Assembly (NCBI RefSeq): GCF_037975245.1 | Contig: NC_092569.1 | Location: 37,260,168-37,324,167, forward strand | Source of the DNA: Apostichopus japonicus | Lineage: Eukaryota; Echinodermata; Holothuroidea; Aspidochirotida; Stichopodidae | Direction of reading: 5' to 3' | Length of the DNA stretch: 64,000 nucleotides | In this document: piece by piece, positions 1-10,852 of the stretch | Layout of the letters: every line of letters starts with the position of its first letter | Numbering within the stretch: position 1 is the first letter of the stretch | Notes under the pieces: model-generated | Seen by the model: only the letters and a program-made list of their open reading frames with translations | What the model was told of the DNA's origin: nothing | Database searches by the model: none | Made by a program: the position numbers and the translations under genes

Positions 1-960
1 ACTAAGCCAATATCTTGTCAAATTTTTCTCCCGAAACACTTTCCGGATTCGGGAATTTTTGGATGCATTTTTGGATGCATTTGTACTTTGTAGCATTCAC
101 ACAAATTTCTGATAAGCACACTATGTAAATACGACATTTCCAGATAGAAAAAACTGCAGTAGCTGGTAAATGTGGCTATGAATTATCTATAATGAGTACA
201 AGAATCCTATTGTTTTTGGTGGAGGATTCAGCAGATGCTATACTCTTACTTAAACATGACATCATAATATCAGCAGATTCATCAGATGTGATATTGGCAT
301 ATGGAGTACAAGATCACAGTTATTCATGGTGACATTTTGTGCAAGGACATGGTGTTCAGGAAAGCACATACCTGGTCAGAGATCTTAATATATATTGTTG
401 TTATGAAATTGAGCATAATTTATATTTTCAAGAACCTAATTAGTAATTCCTGATCACTTTCTTGGTACATCCATGATCTCACCATACTTGACTGGTACAG
501 GTCTAAGATGTTGTTTGTGTCTAAGTTTAACCAGAAATTACTGCACAATATCTTAAACTGCTCAGAAGTCTCAATATTAAAGAACTCGGGGATTTACTTT
601 GTCACAAAAAAACTAGAGTTTCCCTTATTAGTGATTGTTATTACAACAAGTATATTTAGTGACAGTCTGACAGATATTGCCCAAATATTTGTCCAAATGT
701 AATGCTGATGGAAGAACATTTGAATTCGACAGAGGTCAAAGTCTGGAAACCTTGTAAACTTGCAGACACTATTTCTTTGATGAATGGCTGTCATAGGATT
801 TGACCTTTCCTCTTGTGGCTGAGTGTGTTCTACTTTCACGAATGACTGTTATCTGTCATCAGCATTCAGAATACCTTTGCAATGACGACGTTAACTGCTG
901 GTATAACGTTCTGGTACTTAAACTGACACATTTCCCCCAGTTGCTGTATCAATCAGGTAA
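1..960. repeat. Dispersed repeat, degenerate copy
   Basis: No gene is seen here. Positions about 190-330 carry the 'aagaatcctattgttttt' wording typical of the AGGTCA-rich dispersed family found elsewhere in the window. Positions about 650-870 match 41640-41885 in inverted orientation, sharing the words around 'gacagataacagtcat', 'aggtcaaagtctgg' and 'gtccaaat'. The two copies keep no common reading frame, so the small ORFs over them are not coding. Confidence 0.55.
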
Positions 961-1110
961 TTCCATATAAAATAAAGCAAGGCATCACTTAGTCTGCTGG
1001 TTTGTGGTTCTTCATTTTCCGCCAACAAATTTGCTCTTCGGACAACAAGACGGTGAGACCTGGTTGACCCCACAGAAAAAAAATCCTACAATATTTGCCC
1101 TGTCCTGTAT

Positions 1111-2217
1111 TAGACCGGCAGCCCAGTGCACTTTGATCAAACGAACGAGGTACCAATATCTGAGTATTGGAACATTTGTGGAAAAACCCAGTATATCCAA
1201 AAGTGGATGTCTGCCGTGGTCGCTCTGCTGCATGTGGCCCCTGGGGCCGGTTAAAGGGGGCCCAAAAATGCATCTGATCAAACGAACGAGGTACCACTTG
1301 AAAACAATGTCAACTTAATGCATGAATGCCACATAGTACTGAATGGCCCATGCCAGGCAAATTTTCTGCTGCAAAGGACCCGCCAGACGCCCAAGAAGGG
1401 CCCCTAAAAAAATGCATCTGATCAAACGAACGAGGTACCACTTGAAACCAATGTCAACTTAATGCATGAATGCCGCAAAGTACTGAATGGCCTATGCCAG
1501 ACAAATTTTCTGCTGCTAAGGGCCCGCCAGACGCCCCCAAATATGGCCCAAATGCCCATTAGCGTAGCATTGACCCAGATTAAATGTACAAGGTACCACT
1601 CAAAACCGGTTTGGAATGTTCGGGTTGATCTTACAGACTATGGAAATCATCATGCCAGACAAATTTTCTGCTACAAAGGGCCCGCCAGACGCCCCAAAAG
1701 GGCCCATAAAAATGCATTTGATCAAACGAACGAGGTACCACTTGAAACCAATGTCAACTTAATGCATGAATGCCACAAAGTACTGAATGGCCCATGCCAG
1801 ACAAATTTTCTGCTGCAAAGGGCCCGCCAGACGCCCCCAAATATGGCCCAAATGCCCATTATCGTAGCATTGACCCAGATTAAATATGCAAGGTACCACT
1901 CAAAATCGGTTTGGAATGTTCGGGTTGATCTTACAGACTATGGAAATCATGCCAGACAAATTTTCTGCTACAAACGGGCTAACAGACACTAAAAAAGGGC
2001 CCCCAAATGGGCCATGATCAATCATAGTTGGTACCACACAAAACCAATATTAAATGCAAAGGTACTTTCCACAGAGTAAAGAACTGCCAATGCAAGACAA
2101 ATTTTCTTCTGCATAGGTCCCACCAGATAGAAAGTATAGGTGGCCCAATGCGGCCCTATATGGGCCTAATGAATTGTATATCAATGCAGACTATATGTGC
2201 CTTGTGACATGACATTT
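1111..2217 (+). repeat. Left inverted arm of the foldback-like element
   Basis: Contains about two 300-bp units plus flanking arm sequence. The word 'aacgaacgaggtaccacttg' recurs at intervals. Because the unit length is a multiple of three, a 176-codon open frame with a roughly 100-residue internal repeat runs through 1462-1992. The same frame is open in the other arm, and the complementary strand is also open, so it is probably not a protein gene. Confidence 0.75.
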
Positions 2218-3801
2218 GTCGTAACAATCAAGAACATCCTGAATTATTCAAATTCCTTCCCGCTACATAGGCCAATGGAATAATGAGATTAGTATACTAG
2301 TAGGTGTATCAATTACTGAACATTTCAATGAGCAAAACAAAAATGACGCGAACTCAGTCTTTGAGGGAGATCCTGACAGTTATAATGCATTCTCAAATCC
2401 ATTCTTTTTCCTTTTATCCATTCGTTTTCCTTTTATCCAGTCAGTACTTTGTATCGTGAGCAGTGTTTAACTTGGCAGTTACTTTGTTTCGCTGGAAACA
2501 CTGGAGCAGATTAAAATCAGTTTATGTATTGTAAATAAGAAACCCAAAATCATTTTGTATCTTAAAACAGTGTGTTTACGTTAGCATTGTAAATCTACAA
2601 AGTTTAAAATCTTGAGAAAGAACGCTTAAGTGTTATCTTAAGACATACATGTAATCGAACAAAAGAGATCGTTTTGTTTCTTAAGCTCAGACAAAGAAAC
2701 AATTATCAAACAATGGTGAAAATGCTTTATAACGTGTACTTAACGATAAAGGTTTGGGTTGAAACTGTCCAATATGGTTTTTAAAAGATACATAATTGAA
2801 GCATAGAAATGTATATATACCTTTATGCTAGGTACACTCTTTAAAGGACTTAAAATGCTAAGATTGAACAAACAAATACTGATATCACCACGTATGACTA
2901 CATTCCTTGATACAAAATATAAAAATGAGTAATTGGCGTATATTACTCCATCTTGGTCTTTTAGAACTTCCATCATTACACTAATTCAATTCGAATAGCT
3001 TGTAACAAGTCCAACAAATAGATGTGGCATCCATTTTTCAGAAATATGAATGCTAGATGAGGGTTTTTGTTTTTATCTATGAAGGAATCTTTTACCTTTC
3101 AAGAAAGTCATCTTGCTAGTTTAAAATGTACTAAAATCATAATTGGCAAAGATAGTAACAAAAGATCACTATGTGATTACTCTGAACATGACACATGTTA
3201 GGTTCGAAGTATAAGAACTGAGAATTCATGTCTCTTGACAGTGATTAAACACTGGAGTGTGTGCATTGTAAAAAGACACTGCATTTGCCATTCAGACAGA
3301 TCTCAAAAGAATCATTAGTAAGTTTATGAAAATTAAGTATTCCCATGAACTTGATTCTAAAAAGACAATGGAAGCTCAAATCTATGTTTCATTGTCGGAG
3401 TCATCACTCCAAGATGGTTCAGTACTTGAATCATCGGCATCAAACTCGGAAGCCACGTCTGGTCGGCTACTTTGAAAAACTTCGCTCAGTTTCCCCTCTT
3501 GAAATAGATGATCTGGGAGAGCCGGTCCCTCAAACCAGTCAGGGCTGTAGCACCCATTCTTGCTCTTCCAACCGTAGTTCTGTGGATCCAAGCCAGGCAA
3601 GACTCTTCCTCAGAGTGTTAGAATTATAATGTGGGGAACTGTAATTTTTGCCCAGGCCAGCAAATCCCAAAATATTTAGAGGCTTAGGTGAAATTGTTAT
3701 CTTTATTTTGCTTAGAGCAGCGAATAGCTAAATAAGATAAAACACTGGTCTTGTGTACAGTAACTCCAATTTATGCTGGAAACAATATAATCATGAGCTT
3801 G
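2218..3801. other. Unique spacer between the foldback arms
   Basis: AT-rich, apparently single-copy sequence between the inverted arms. The only item of note is a short minus-strand ORF at 3382-3600. No terminal repeats of a second element and no tandem repeats were seen. Confidence 0.5.
3382..3600 (-). pseudogene. Possible C-terminal coding remnant with acidic tail
   Basis: A 72-codon minus-strand ORF ending at a stop at 3382-3384. The N-terminal half has YGWKSKNGCYSPDW and a PALP segment. The C-terminal half is serine- and aspartate-rich and acidic (DADDSSTEPSWSDDSDNE). The 'GW + P..ALP' wording followed by an acidic tail recalls C-terminal ends of element-associated cysteine-rich proteins in marine invertebrates, but no cysteine cluster follows and the likeness is from memory. 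It sits in the spacer of the foldback-like element, so it could be cargo or a remnant of a mobilising protein. It could also be chance: the overlapping + strand is open too (3345-3629). No start codon or splice site could be fixed with confidence. Confidence 0.22.
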
Positions 3802-5380
3802 AAATGTCATGTTACAAGGCACATATATCCAATTCTTCAGACCCATATATAGGGCCACATTGGGCCACCTATTCTTTCTATCTGGTGGGACCTATGCAGA
3901 AGAAAATTTGTCTTGCATTGGCAGTTCTTTACTCTGTGGAAAGTACCTTTGCATTTTATATTATTTTTGTGTGGTTCCAAACCGGTTTTGAGTGGTACCT
4001 TGCATATTTAATCTGCGTCAATGCTACGATAATGGGCATTTGGGCCATATTTGGGGACGTCTGGCGGGCCCTTAGCAGTAGAAAATTTGTCTGGCATAGG
4101 CCATTCAGTACTTTGTGGCATTCATGCATTAAGTTGACATTGGTTTCAAGTGGTACCTCGTTCGTTTGATCAAATGCATTTTTATGGGCCCTTTAAGGGC
4201 GTCTGGCGGGCCCTTTGTAGCAGAAAATTTGTCTGACATGATGATTTCCATAGTCAGTAAGATCAACCCGAACATTCCAAACCGATTTTGAGTGGTACCT
4301 TGCATATTTAATCTGGGTCAATGCTACGCAAGCGGGCATTTGGGCCATATTTGGGGGCGTCTGGTGGGACCTTAGCAGCAGAAAATTTGTCTGGCATAGG
4401 CCATTCAGTACTTTGTGGCATTCATGCATTAAGTTGACATTGGTTTCAAGTGGTACCTCGTTCGTTTGATCAAATGCATTTTTATGGGCCCTTTAAGGGC
4501 GTCTGGCGGGCCCTTTGTAGCAGAAAATTTGTCTGACATGATGATTTCCATAGTCAGTAAGATCAACCCGAACATTCCAAACCGATTTTGAGTGGTACCT
4601 TGCATATTTAATCTGGGTCAATGCTACGCAAACGGTCATTTGGGCCATATTTGGGGGCGTCTGGTGGGCCCTTAGCAGCAGAAAATTTGTCTGGCATGGG
4701 CCATTCAGTACTCTGTGGCATTCATGCGTTAAGTTGACATTGGTTTCAAGTGGTACCTCGTTCGTTTGATCAAATGCATTTTTATGGGCCCTTTTGGGGC
4801 GTCTGGCGGGCCCTTTGTAGCAGAAAATTTGTCTGGCATGATGATTTCCATAGTCTGTAAGATCAACCCGAACATTCCAAACCGGTTTTGAGTGGTACCT
4901 TGTATATTTAATCTGGGTCAATGCTACGCTAATGGGCATTTGGGCCATATTTGGGGGCGTCTGGCGGGCCCTTAGCAGCAGAAAATTTGTCTGGCATAGG
5001 CCATTCAGTACTTTGCGGCATTCATGCATTAAGTTGACATTGGTTTCAAGTGGTACCTCGTTCGTTTGATCAGATGCATTTTTTTAGGGGCCCTTCTTGG
5101 GCGTCTGGCGGGTCCTTTGCAGCAGAAAATTTGTCTGGCATGGGTCATTCAGTACTATGTGGCATTCATGCATTAAGTTGACATTGGTTTCAAATGGTAC
5201 CTCGTTCGTTTGATCAGATGCATTTTTGGGCCCCCTTTAACCGGCCCCAGGGGCCACATGCAGCAGAGCGACCACGGCAGACATCCACTTTTGGATATAC
5301 TGGGTTTTTCCACAAATGTTCCAATACTCAAATATTGGTACCTCGTTCGTTTGATCAAAGTGCACTGGGCTGCCGGTCTA
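3802..5380 (-). repeat. Right inverted arm of the foldback-like element
   Basis: Inverted relative to 1111-2217 and longer by about 470 bp, with four visible phases of the 300-bp unit. Unequal unit number between arms suggests expansion or loss by recombination after insertion. Minus-strand open frames at 4193-4429 and 4493-5029 mirror the left-arm frame and are treated as a by-product of the 300-bp period. Confidence 0.75.
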
Positions 5381-5383
5381 TAT

Positions 5384-7235
5384 CCAAGTTATAAGGAATC
5401 ACGAAGCCTGCTAACATTCTGGTTTAACCAAGTTTTGGAGAAATGATTTTCTGCATGTTATGGTCAAAACCACGTCATTATTGCTCCTTGTATCGTAAAG
5501 ATGAAACATTTTTGTATCGTGAATGTACAAAGATTTGTTGAATTTGTACGAATACTGCAACGAAACAAGCCATATCAGTTATTTAATCGTGGCAATTGAG
5601 CTGAAAATTACTATTTGTATGACGTCCAAATCATATGTATCCACTGAGGAAAAAATATTTAAAATGTTTAATTGTAGTGAAAGAGAACATTGACAACTTT
5701 CCAAAGTAGGCCTCAACATTTCACAGTAAAATTCAGGGTAAAAGCAACTAACTTATAGAAAGTAGGCCTATAGCTTTTGAACGATGTCTACCACAATGGC
5801 ATTTACAGACCGACTACTACGATCCCTCTAACTGGAGTAAACTACTTCAAAATGCCATGGCTAGACTTTGGAGAGAGATATTGAGATGTTTCTCAACTGA
5901 CAGTGTAGAATGTAATTGATACGCAATCATTTGCGACACTATGTCTGTTATAGAAATATTCCGACTTAATGGATTGTCTGTTTTTGGTCTTGAGAATTCA
6001 TCTTGCCATGCACAGGTGATGATAATGACCTCGGATTAACCAGCCTACGAAAGGCAAAACAGAAGGGCGCGTTGTATGTACTTAGTTCTGCAAGCGCTCT
6101 GTAACTTGCTGGTCGTCATGTCGTCAATATGTACGAGTCCGAGACACATTGGTTACTGCTGATAGAGTTGGACTTGTGTGGTCTAGACCAGACGACTACG
6201 CGTAGTTTATATGCAACATATCAACTTACAAACTATCGTTATAGTAGGCCAATGATATATTGCGTCTATGCGTTATATTATACCCTTTAGTTTTGATTAT
6301 TTTGGCTCCAAAGAAGGACTTGTCAACTCATGTGGGGTCGGATGATTGTCACAATCATTTCGCCTCTGTGAGGTGTTTACGCGTCTGATAGCCAACGCTG
6401 GTATTTAGGCTACAGCTGCATATGTTTAGCGGCATTGAAGAAATCGTTTCGGTGTGAAACAGTCAAGTAACCCAATGTTAGATGATATTGCTTGCCTTAG
6501 CTTTCTCCAAATAATGGAAGCCTGTAAGTAACTTCATATCATACCTGTGGATAAAGATCACAGTCAAAGATCTTGGGCTTGGCTCTACTCAGTTGAACTG
6601 GACATTGGCATTATAACTTCCTCGTTACTAAAATAAAACAACTAAATATTGTACTATCCAACAAAAGAAGGACAATTGTGACTGGCAGACTACATCTACA
6701 CATCACGCATTCTAATAAACTCAAAATGTTGATCAATTGATGAGTAACACTTAACCTCAGATATTCCCTTATTGATATAATAAAAAAAGTATCAAACACT
6801 GCGATAACTTTTAACATGTTTGAAATCTGTTAAAGGGAGGGAACAAAAGTTGGTTGAGAAATACAGAAGCCAATGTAGGTAAGTATTGCAAACAGCTTTA
6901 TATTTTCACATGGCATCCTAAGGATTACTTACGTCTGACACATTTTTCTTTACTGCCCTTTCACAAATTGTTTAAACCTAGGTTGCTGACAATGTGAGCA
7001 AACTTCTAAGAGGGATGGTACAACTTTTGTGCCCCCTCACAACCAACTTAAGTTATATCCATATCAGATACACAGATAGCAAGTTGGCTTCGTGACTGAT
7101 TCCTTGTCACGTTTTGCACAAACAGTAATCTGAAACAACATTTCCAAGTGTTGGCCGTGACTTCCTTCAATTGAATAGCAAGGTTCTTTCACGTATGCGG
7201 ATTTACCTATAACTTATCTTCAGATACGAACTTCA
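5384..7235. other. No recognisable feature
   Basis: AT-rich sequence with only short random ORFs. A TTAA followed by AGGGAGG at about 6833 could pair with CCTCCC-TTAA near 7805 as ends of a further TTAA element, but the match is only six or seven bases. Confidence 0.3.
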
Positions 7236-7239
7236 CTCA

Positions 7240-8960
7240 ACTTTACTTTGACAGTCATCATGTGTATACAAGGTTTTAGACTTTTTGCTTCTGTTGAGCT
7301 CAAATGACCTTTGACCTCCACCAATTTCCATGGGAGTTTTGTACACAAGCTACATACTATAATAATGAAGTTCAACCAAGATGTGCCTTTTGAGCGATCG
7401 TGTTTACAAGGTTTTCAAACTTTCACCTATGACGTTGAGCTCAAATGACCTTTGACCTCCATCAATTTCCATGGGAGTCTTGAACACAAGCTACATACTA
7501 TAATAATGAAGTTCAACCAAGATGTGCCTTTTGAGTGATCGTGTTTACAAGGTTTTCAGACTTGATGTTGACCTCAAATGGTCTTTATAACCATCACAAG
7601 AACAGAACAGTGTTCCTGTACTCAATAAAACAGATCTACATATCAAGCATGAACTTATAATCCACCATGAACTTTTTGAGTTACCATGTTTACAATCAGG
7701 TGTCACACACACGCCATCACCATGGGATTCCTGTTGCCTCCGGAAAGGAATAAAAAAGTACCAGGAGCAGAAGTATTTTAAAGTAATTTGATGGTTGGAC
7801 CTCCCTTAAACCGAAATAACCTACGCTTGTTTGCACGGTGAACGCATTGAAGCCACTGCCATGGGCAACAACTTGGACAAATTCAGGATTGAGCATATGG
7901 GTTGCTGGTAGATTACATAGAATTTATGTTGACAAACAGATACAGACATATTTATGGCTGGGGTCCATTGACTACGCCAATTGTGCGTAATACAACGAGG
8001 CCTTATTTACTTATTTTTAGAATTCCTCACTTGGGGTATGATATGCATCCAAAGTAACCTACTTGAGATATCATGTTTACAAGGTTTCAACATTTGAACA
8101 GTGATGAATAAAATGACCTTTCACTTCTTATATAAACATTATAGGACTCGTATCTTTTCAATATCCAGCCTCTACATACTAACTATGAGATTAGCTACTT
8201 GAGATATCGTGTTTACAACGTTTTCAGATAGTGACATCCGCCGACCACAAATGAACCTTGACTCCAATGCACACGATACGGCTCATTTACTCACTATGGA
8301 GCATCCACATCGGAGGCGGCAACCCAAAGTCCATTGTTTAAAGGCATTGAAGACTCGCCCCAAACCGCGTGCGGCCATCTGAAAAAGTTAACTTTCTGTT
8401 GCTTGCAAGTGACGTTTTGTTCGTGTCGCTACAAAATGCAGACAGTAATGAAACGTGATACCTTGTTATCTTTAGCTGGACCTGAGATGTCCGTCGGTGG
8501 GTAATAACCGCAGCTGCCATGTACTGACTGTACACTAGTGTCTAATTACCGATGGTAGCAAGCTGTGAGTGTATTTTCTGGGATCGATGGTGTTGTCTAA
8601 CACTTCTGTTACACCTCATTCGAAACTAGGTCAGATTACCGGCATTAGACGTTTCTTTTTGCGCGAGTCTTCACACCATTTAAGCACAAAGTTTTCACGC
8701 TTTTCGCCTCTGCTGACTTCAAATGAGCTTTGCCCTCAACCATATATTACCATGACTTAACATGAGGTACCCACTTCTTTTATAAGATTCATCCAATATT
8801 CCCTTCTTTAGATATATCGGGTTCAAAAGGTTTTCAGATTTTGACCTTTGCTGTCCTCACATGATCGACCCTATGAAATCAATGTAGTTCATTTACTTAA
8901 TATACACTGACAAAGATTGATATCAATCAACCTGTCGTGTTTACAAGTAATTAAAGGCGT
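7240..8960 (-). repeat. AGGTCA-rich dispersed repeat (reverse-oriented copy)
   Basis: Modules of roughly 130-140 bp repeat the phrases 'gtgtttacaaggttttcaga' and 'caaatgacctttgacctcca', the reverse complement of the family seen at 24195-26065. Perfect direct repeats of AGGTCA with one spacer base lie at 7305-7317 and 7446-7458. The copy is interrupted by a TTAA-flanked element at 8342-8679. No ends or coding capacity were recognised, so the superfamily is unknown. Confidence 0.7.
8342..8679 (+). mobile_element. TTAA-flanked MITE, copy 1
   Basis: Begins AGGCATTGAAGACTCGCC after TTAA (8338-8341) and ends GCGAGTCTTCACACC before TTAA (8680-8683). The ends are inverted, sharing TGAAGACTCGC. A second, longer copy lies at 15831-16600. 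TTAA target choice suggests mobilisation by a piggyBac-type transposase, which is inference because no transposase ORF is present. It sits inside the AGGTCA-rich repeat. Confidence 0.75.
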
Positions 8961-9050
8961 CACACATACCCCCCCCCCCACCCCTTCACGCCATTATGAA
9001 CTGGAAAAGTTACGATTCACATTGGAACCACCCAAAGGTATCCCGGTGAC

Positions 9051-9424
9051 CAGTGGGGTAGGAAGGTACTTTTGAGTGGGGGGCTGAAGACTTATGGCCG
9101 GCCTGGGGGAGGGGTGTAAGGGGAGGGGGTGTCCCCCTCCCTTTTGGAATTTTTTGCATTTCCAGGTAGCCTCAGATGCAATTTGGTGCAATATAGCACA
9201 CTTCAACATCGACTCCATTTTGTAAACTTAATTTTGTATTTTCACCTGGCCTTAGATGCAATTTGGTGCTCCAAATGAGATTTTTTTTTCTCATTTGGAA
9301 ATGAAAAAGGGGTTTTCTGACTTGCGAAGCGGGGAGGGGGGGCGGAATGATACTTCCGCCCCTCCACATTTTTCACTGGGGGGCTGGCGCCCCCCCCCCA
9401 GCCCCCTCGGTTCCTACGCCCTTG
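9051..9424. mobile_element. hAT-like non-autonomous element, 374 bp
   Basis: Flanked by a perfect 8-bp duplication CCGGTGAC (9043-9050 and 9425-9432). Left end CAGTGGGGTAGGAA and right end TTCCTACGCCCTTG are imperfect inverted repeats of the CAGNGGCGTAG type. The interior is GC-rich with G and C homopolymers and has no transposase. 8-bp duplications with CA...TG ends are characteristic of hAT elements. Confidence 0.85.
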
Positions 9425-9706
9425 CCGGTGACTGAAGTTGCTTCCCTCACAGTATTGCTGGAAATTTCTCCATAAAAAGGTCAAACCACATTTGTATTGG
9501 AGAGGTACGCGCTTTTGAAGATTGCTGACAATTTGTGAATGAAGAGAGATCTATCATTGGATCTGCAAGTGCCTTTTCAATATGCCTTAGCCGTTTTCCC
9601 TAATTCGAATAACGTAATCACTGCAAGTGTCCTTGACCATCCTCAGAAGAGATTAAAATAGTTAGAGTTTTCTTTGCAATCATTAAACGCAAAGTAATGG
9701 AGAACG

Positions 9707-9711
9707 AAAAA
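9707..9711 (-). terminator. RNA polymerase III terminator of the tRNA
   Basis: A run of five T on the minus strand, nine bases beyond the tRNA 3' end. Four or more T is the usual Pol III stop signal. Confidence 0.75.
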
Positions 9712-9719
9712 GATATCGT

Positions 9720-9790
9720 TGCACTGCCCGGGAATCGAACCCGGGTCGTAAGAATGGGAATCTTACATGATACCACTACACCAGCAGTGC
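9720..9790 (-). tRNA. tRNA-Gly (anticodon CCC)
   Basis: Read on the minus strand, the 71-nt sequence folds as a canonical cloverleaf. The acceptor stem GCACTGC pairs with GCAGTGC, followed by discriminator A. The D-arm holds the A box TGGTGTAGTGG. The anticodon stem TAAGA/TCTTA closes the loop TTCCCAT, giving anticodon CCC, which reads GGG glycine codons. The T-arm holds the B box GGTTCGATTCC closed by CCCGG/CCGGG. The overall sequence is very like the vertebrate Gly-CCC isodecoder, with compensated changes in the acceptor and anticodon stems, so it is probably functional. There is no intron and CCA is not encoded. It stands alone, with no neighbouring tRNA genes. Confidence 0.96.
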
Positions 9791-9799
9791 GGTTCACTT

Positions 9800-10150
9800 A
9801 GTGAGCGGCAAATGTAATTATTAAACAGTTATACAGAAGAGCTCGTACGGTTTGCGCCAGAATTTTGTGTAATCTGTACCGATGCAGGGAATTCCCTTGC
9901 CGATCCTTTAGGAAAATATTGTATGTATCAAAGGTGATACACAGAAAGACAATTGAGAACATCGTCATACTACGCTATAATCTAAGGGCGCTTCATTCAG
10001 TAGTATAATGGGGGTCACACTAATTAGCGTCAACAGGCCGATTTCACGACAACTCAAGACAACAAGTTTAAAATACCATCAAATACAATTGATGTTATCA
10101 GAGTATATCTGGAAACACGTTTAAAACTGACTGGAACCAGCGTGCATACA
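9800..10150. other. No recognisable feature
   Basis: Short unique stretch upstream of the tRNA gene on the minus strand. Nothing beyond AT-rich sequence was seen. Confidence 0.3.
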
Positions 10151-10260
10151 TATTTTTCACGGGAAAAAATGTTTTTTTCGTAAAAATCGCCAACTTTTTC
10201 CTAACGTTGAATTGGACGACGTGTGCTATTGCGCTTGCGCAATGATATTGGACCGAACTA

Positions 10261-10587
10261 TTACACTACAGGTAAGTGCAATTTTTCAATCGAGAATGGT
10301 ACCCACAAAATAAAACCAGGCAAAATGATGGTAAGCAAGACTCTGTAAAGTTGATAATCACATATGTAAATTACAATGGAAAAACAATAAGAAATATTCA
10401 TTATTTTTAAAACATTAAATAATTTGATTTGGAGTTCATTCACCATACTTTGGTGCTTTATTACTACGTCAACCCACCTTACCGACACTGTACACAAGGC
10501 AGTTCCCAAACCTAGCACAAACCCACCCATATTATAATGGTTCGGTCCGATGGCATTGCGCGAGCGCAATAGCATCACGTCGTCCAA
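10261..10587 (-). CDS. Hypothetical 108-aa membrane ORF, doubtful
   Basis: A minus-strand ORF lying mostly in the loop of the long inverted repeat. The translation has three hydrophobic stretches: around GGFVLGLGTALCTVSV (residues 21-36), SYCFSIVIYIC (about 66-76) and LLTIILPGFILWVPF (about 84-98). The first is followed by an R-W-V-D-V-V segment. The spacing loosely recalls part of the Frag1/DRAM/Sfk1 multi-span family, but the resemblance is weak and from memory. The first 20 codons run through the inverted-repeat arm, arguing against a genuine start there. It may be a captured exon, or chance in AT-rich DNA, which readily encodes hydrophobic residues. Confidence 0.15.
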   Translation of the reverse strand: MDDVMLLRSRNAIGPNHYNMGGFVLGLGTALCTVSVRWVDVVIKHQSMVNELQIKLFNVLKIMNISYCFSIVIYICDYQLYRVLLTIILPGFILWVPFSIEKLHLPVV

Positions 10588-10588
10588 T

Positions 10589-10620
10589 CACTGATCTACA
10601 CTAGTTAGTGTAGATCAGTG
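10589..10620. mobile_element. 32-bp palindromic micro-element with 8-bp target duplication
   Basis: Two perfect 15-bp inverted arms (CACTGATCTACACTA and its complement) around the dinucleotide GT, flanked by an exact 8-bp duplication CGTCCAAT (10581-10588 and 10621-10628). It interrupts the right arm of the inverted repeat. The left arm shows the empty site as 'gttgaattggacgacg' at about 10205-10220, with one copy of the 8-mer. CA...TG ends and the 8-bp duplication point to a hAT-type insertion reduced to its terminal repeats. Confidence 0.8.
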
Positions 10621-10852
10621 CGTCCAATTCAACGTTAGGAAAAAGTTGGCGATTTTTACGACAAAAACATTTTTGAGGGCTTCGGTTCCTATGGCAAGAA
10701 AGTACCGGCCGTAGAAACACTGTGATGATTGTAAGCCAAAGGCCCGAAGAAAGTTAAGCTTCTGCCTCAAAAGGCAATTGGCTTCTCAAATTGGCAGATA
10801 TAAGGCAATTGTCTGCAATTTAAAGGACTATAGCAGATAGTCTATGGGTGTT

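Larger units (their letters stand above)
1111..5380. mobile_element. Foldback-like element with long tandem-structured inverted arms
   Basis: The left arm is about 1111-2217 and the right arm about 3802-5380, in inverted orientation around a 1.58 kb unique spacer. Outer ends match: TAGACCGGCAGCCCAGTGCA at 1111 and its reverse complement ending at 5380. Inner ends also match (the word 'gtgccttgt' near 2198 and its complement near 3815). Inside the arms a 300-bp unit repeats, with starts at about 1521 and 1821 on the left and four phases 300 bp apart (about 4050, 4350, 4650, 4950) on the right. Flanks show TAT on both sides (1108-1110, 5381-5383), a weak candidate target duplication. This architecture is the one described for foldback transposons, including sea urchin TU elements. 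Assignment to that class is inference, and no transposase is visible. Confidence 0.75.
10164..10672. repeat. Long inverted repeat (hairpin element)
   Basis: The left arm (about 10164-10266) and right arm (about 10532-10672) are inverted copies sharing 'cgtaaaaatcgccaactttt', 'cctaacgttgaattggacga' and a GC-rich 'attgcgc..gcgcaat' block. The loop is about 265 bp. The right arm is longer because a 32-bp palindrome (10589-10620) was inserted into it. Ends and target duplication of the outer element were not resolved, but the form fits a foldback MITE. Confidence 0.75.

Noticed and set aside
3753-4169. 138-codon + strand ORF with hydrophobic stretches
   Set aside because: Lies in the inverted arm and is antisense to the mirrored frames. 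It is not conserved as protein between units.
6833-7808. TTAA-flanked element
   Set aside because: Terminal match is only GGGAGG, too short to support.
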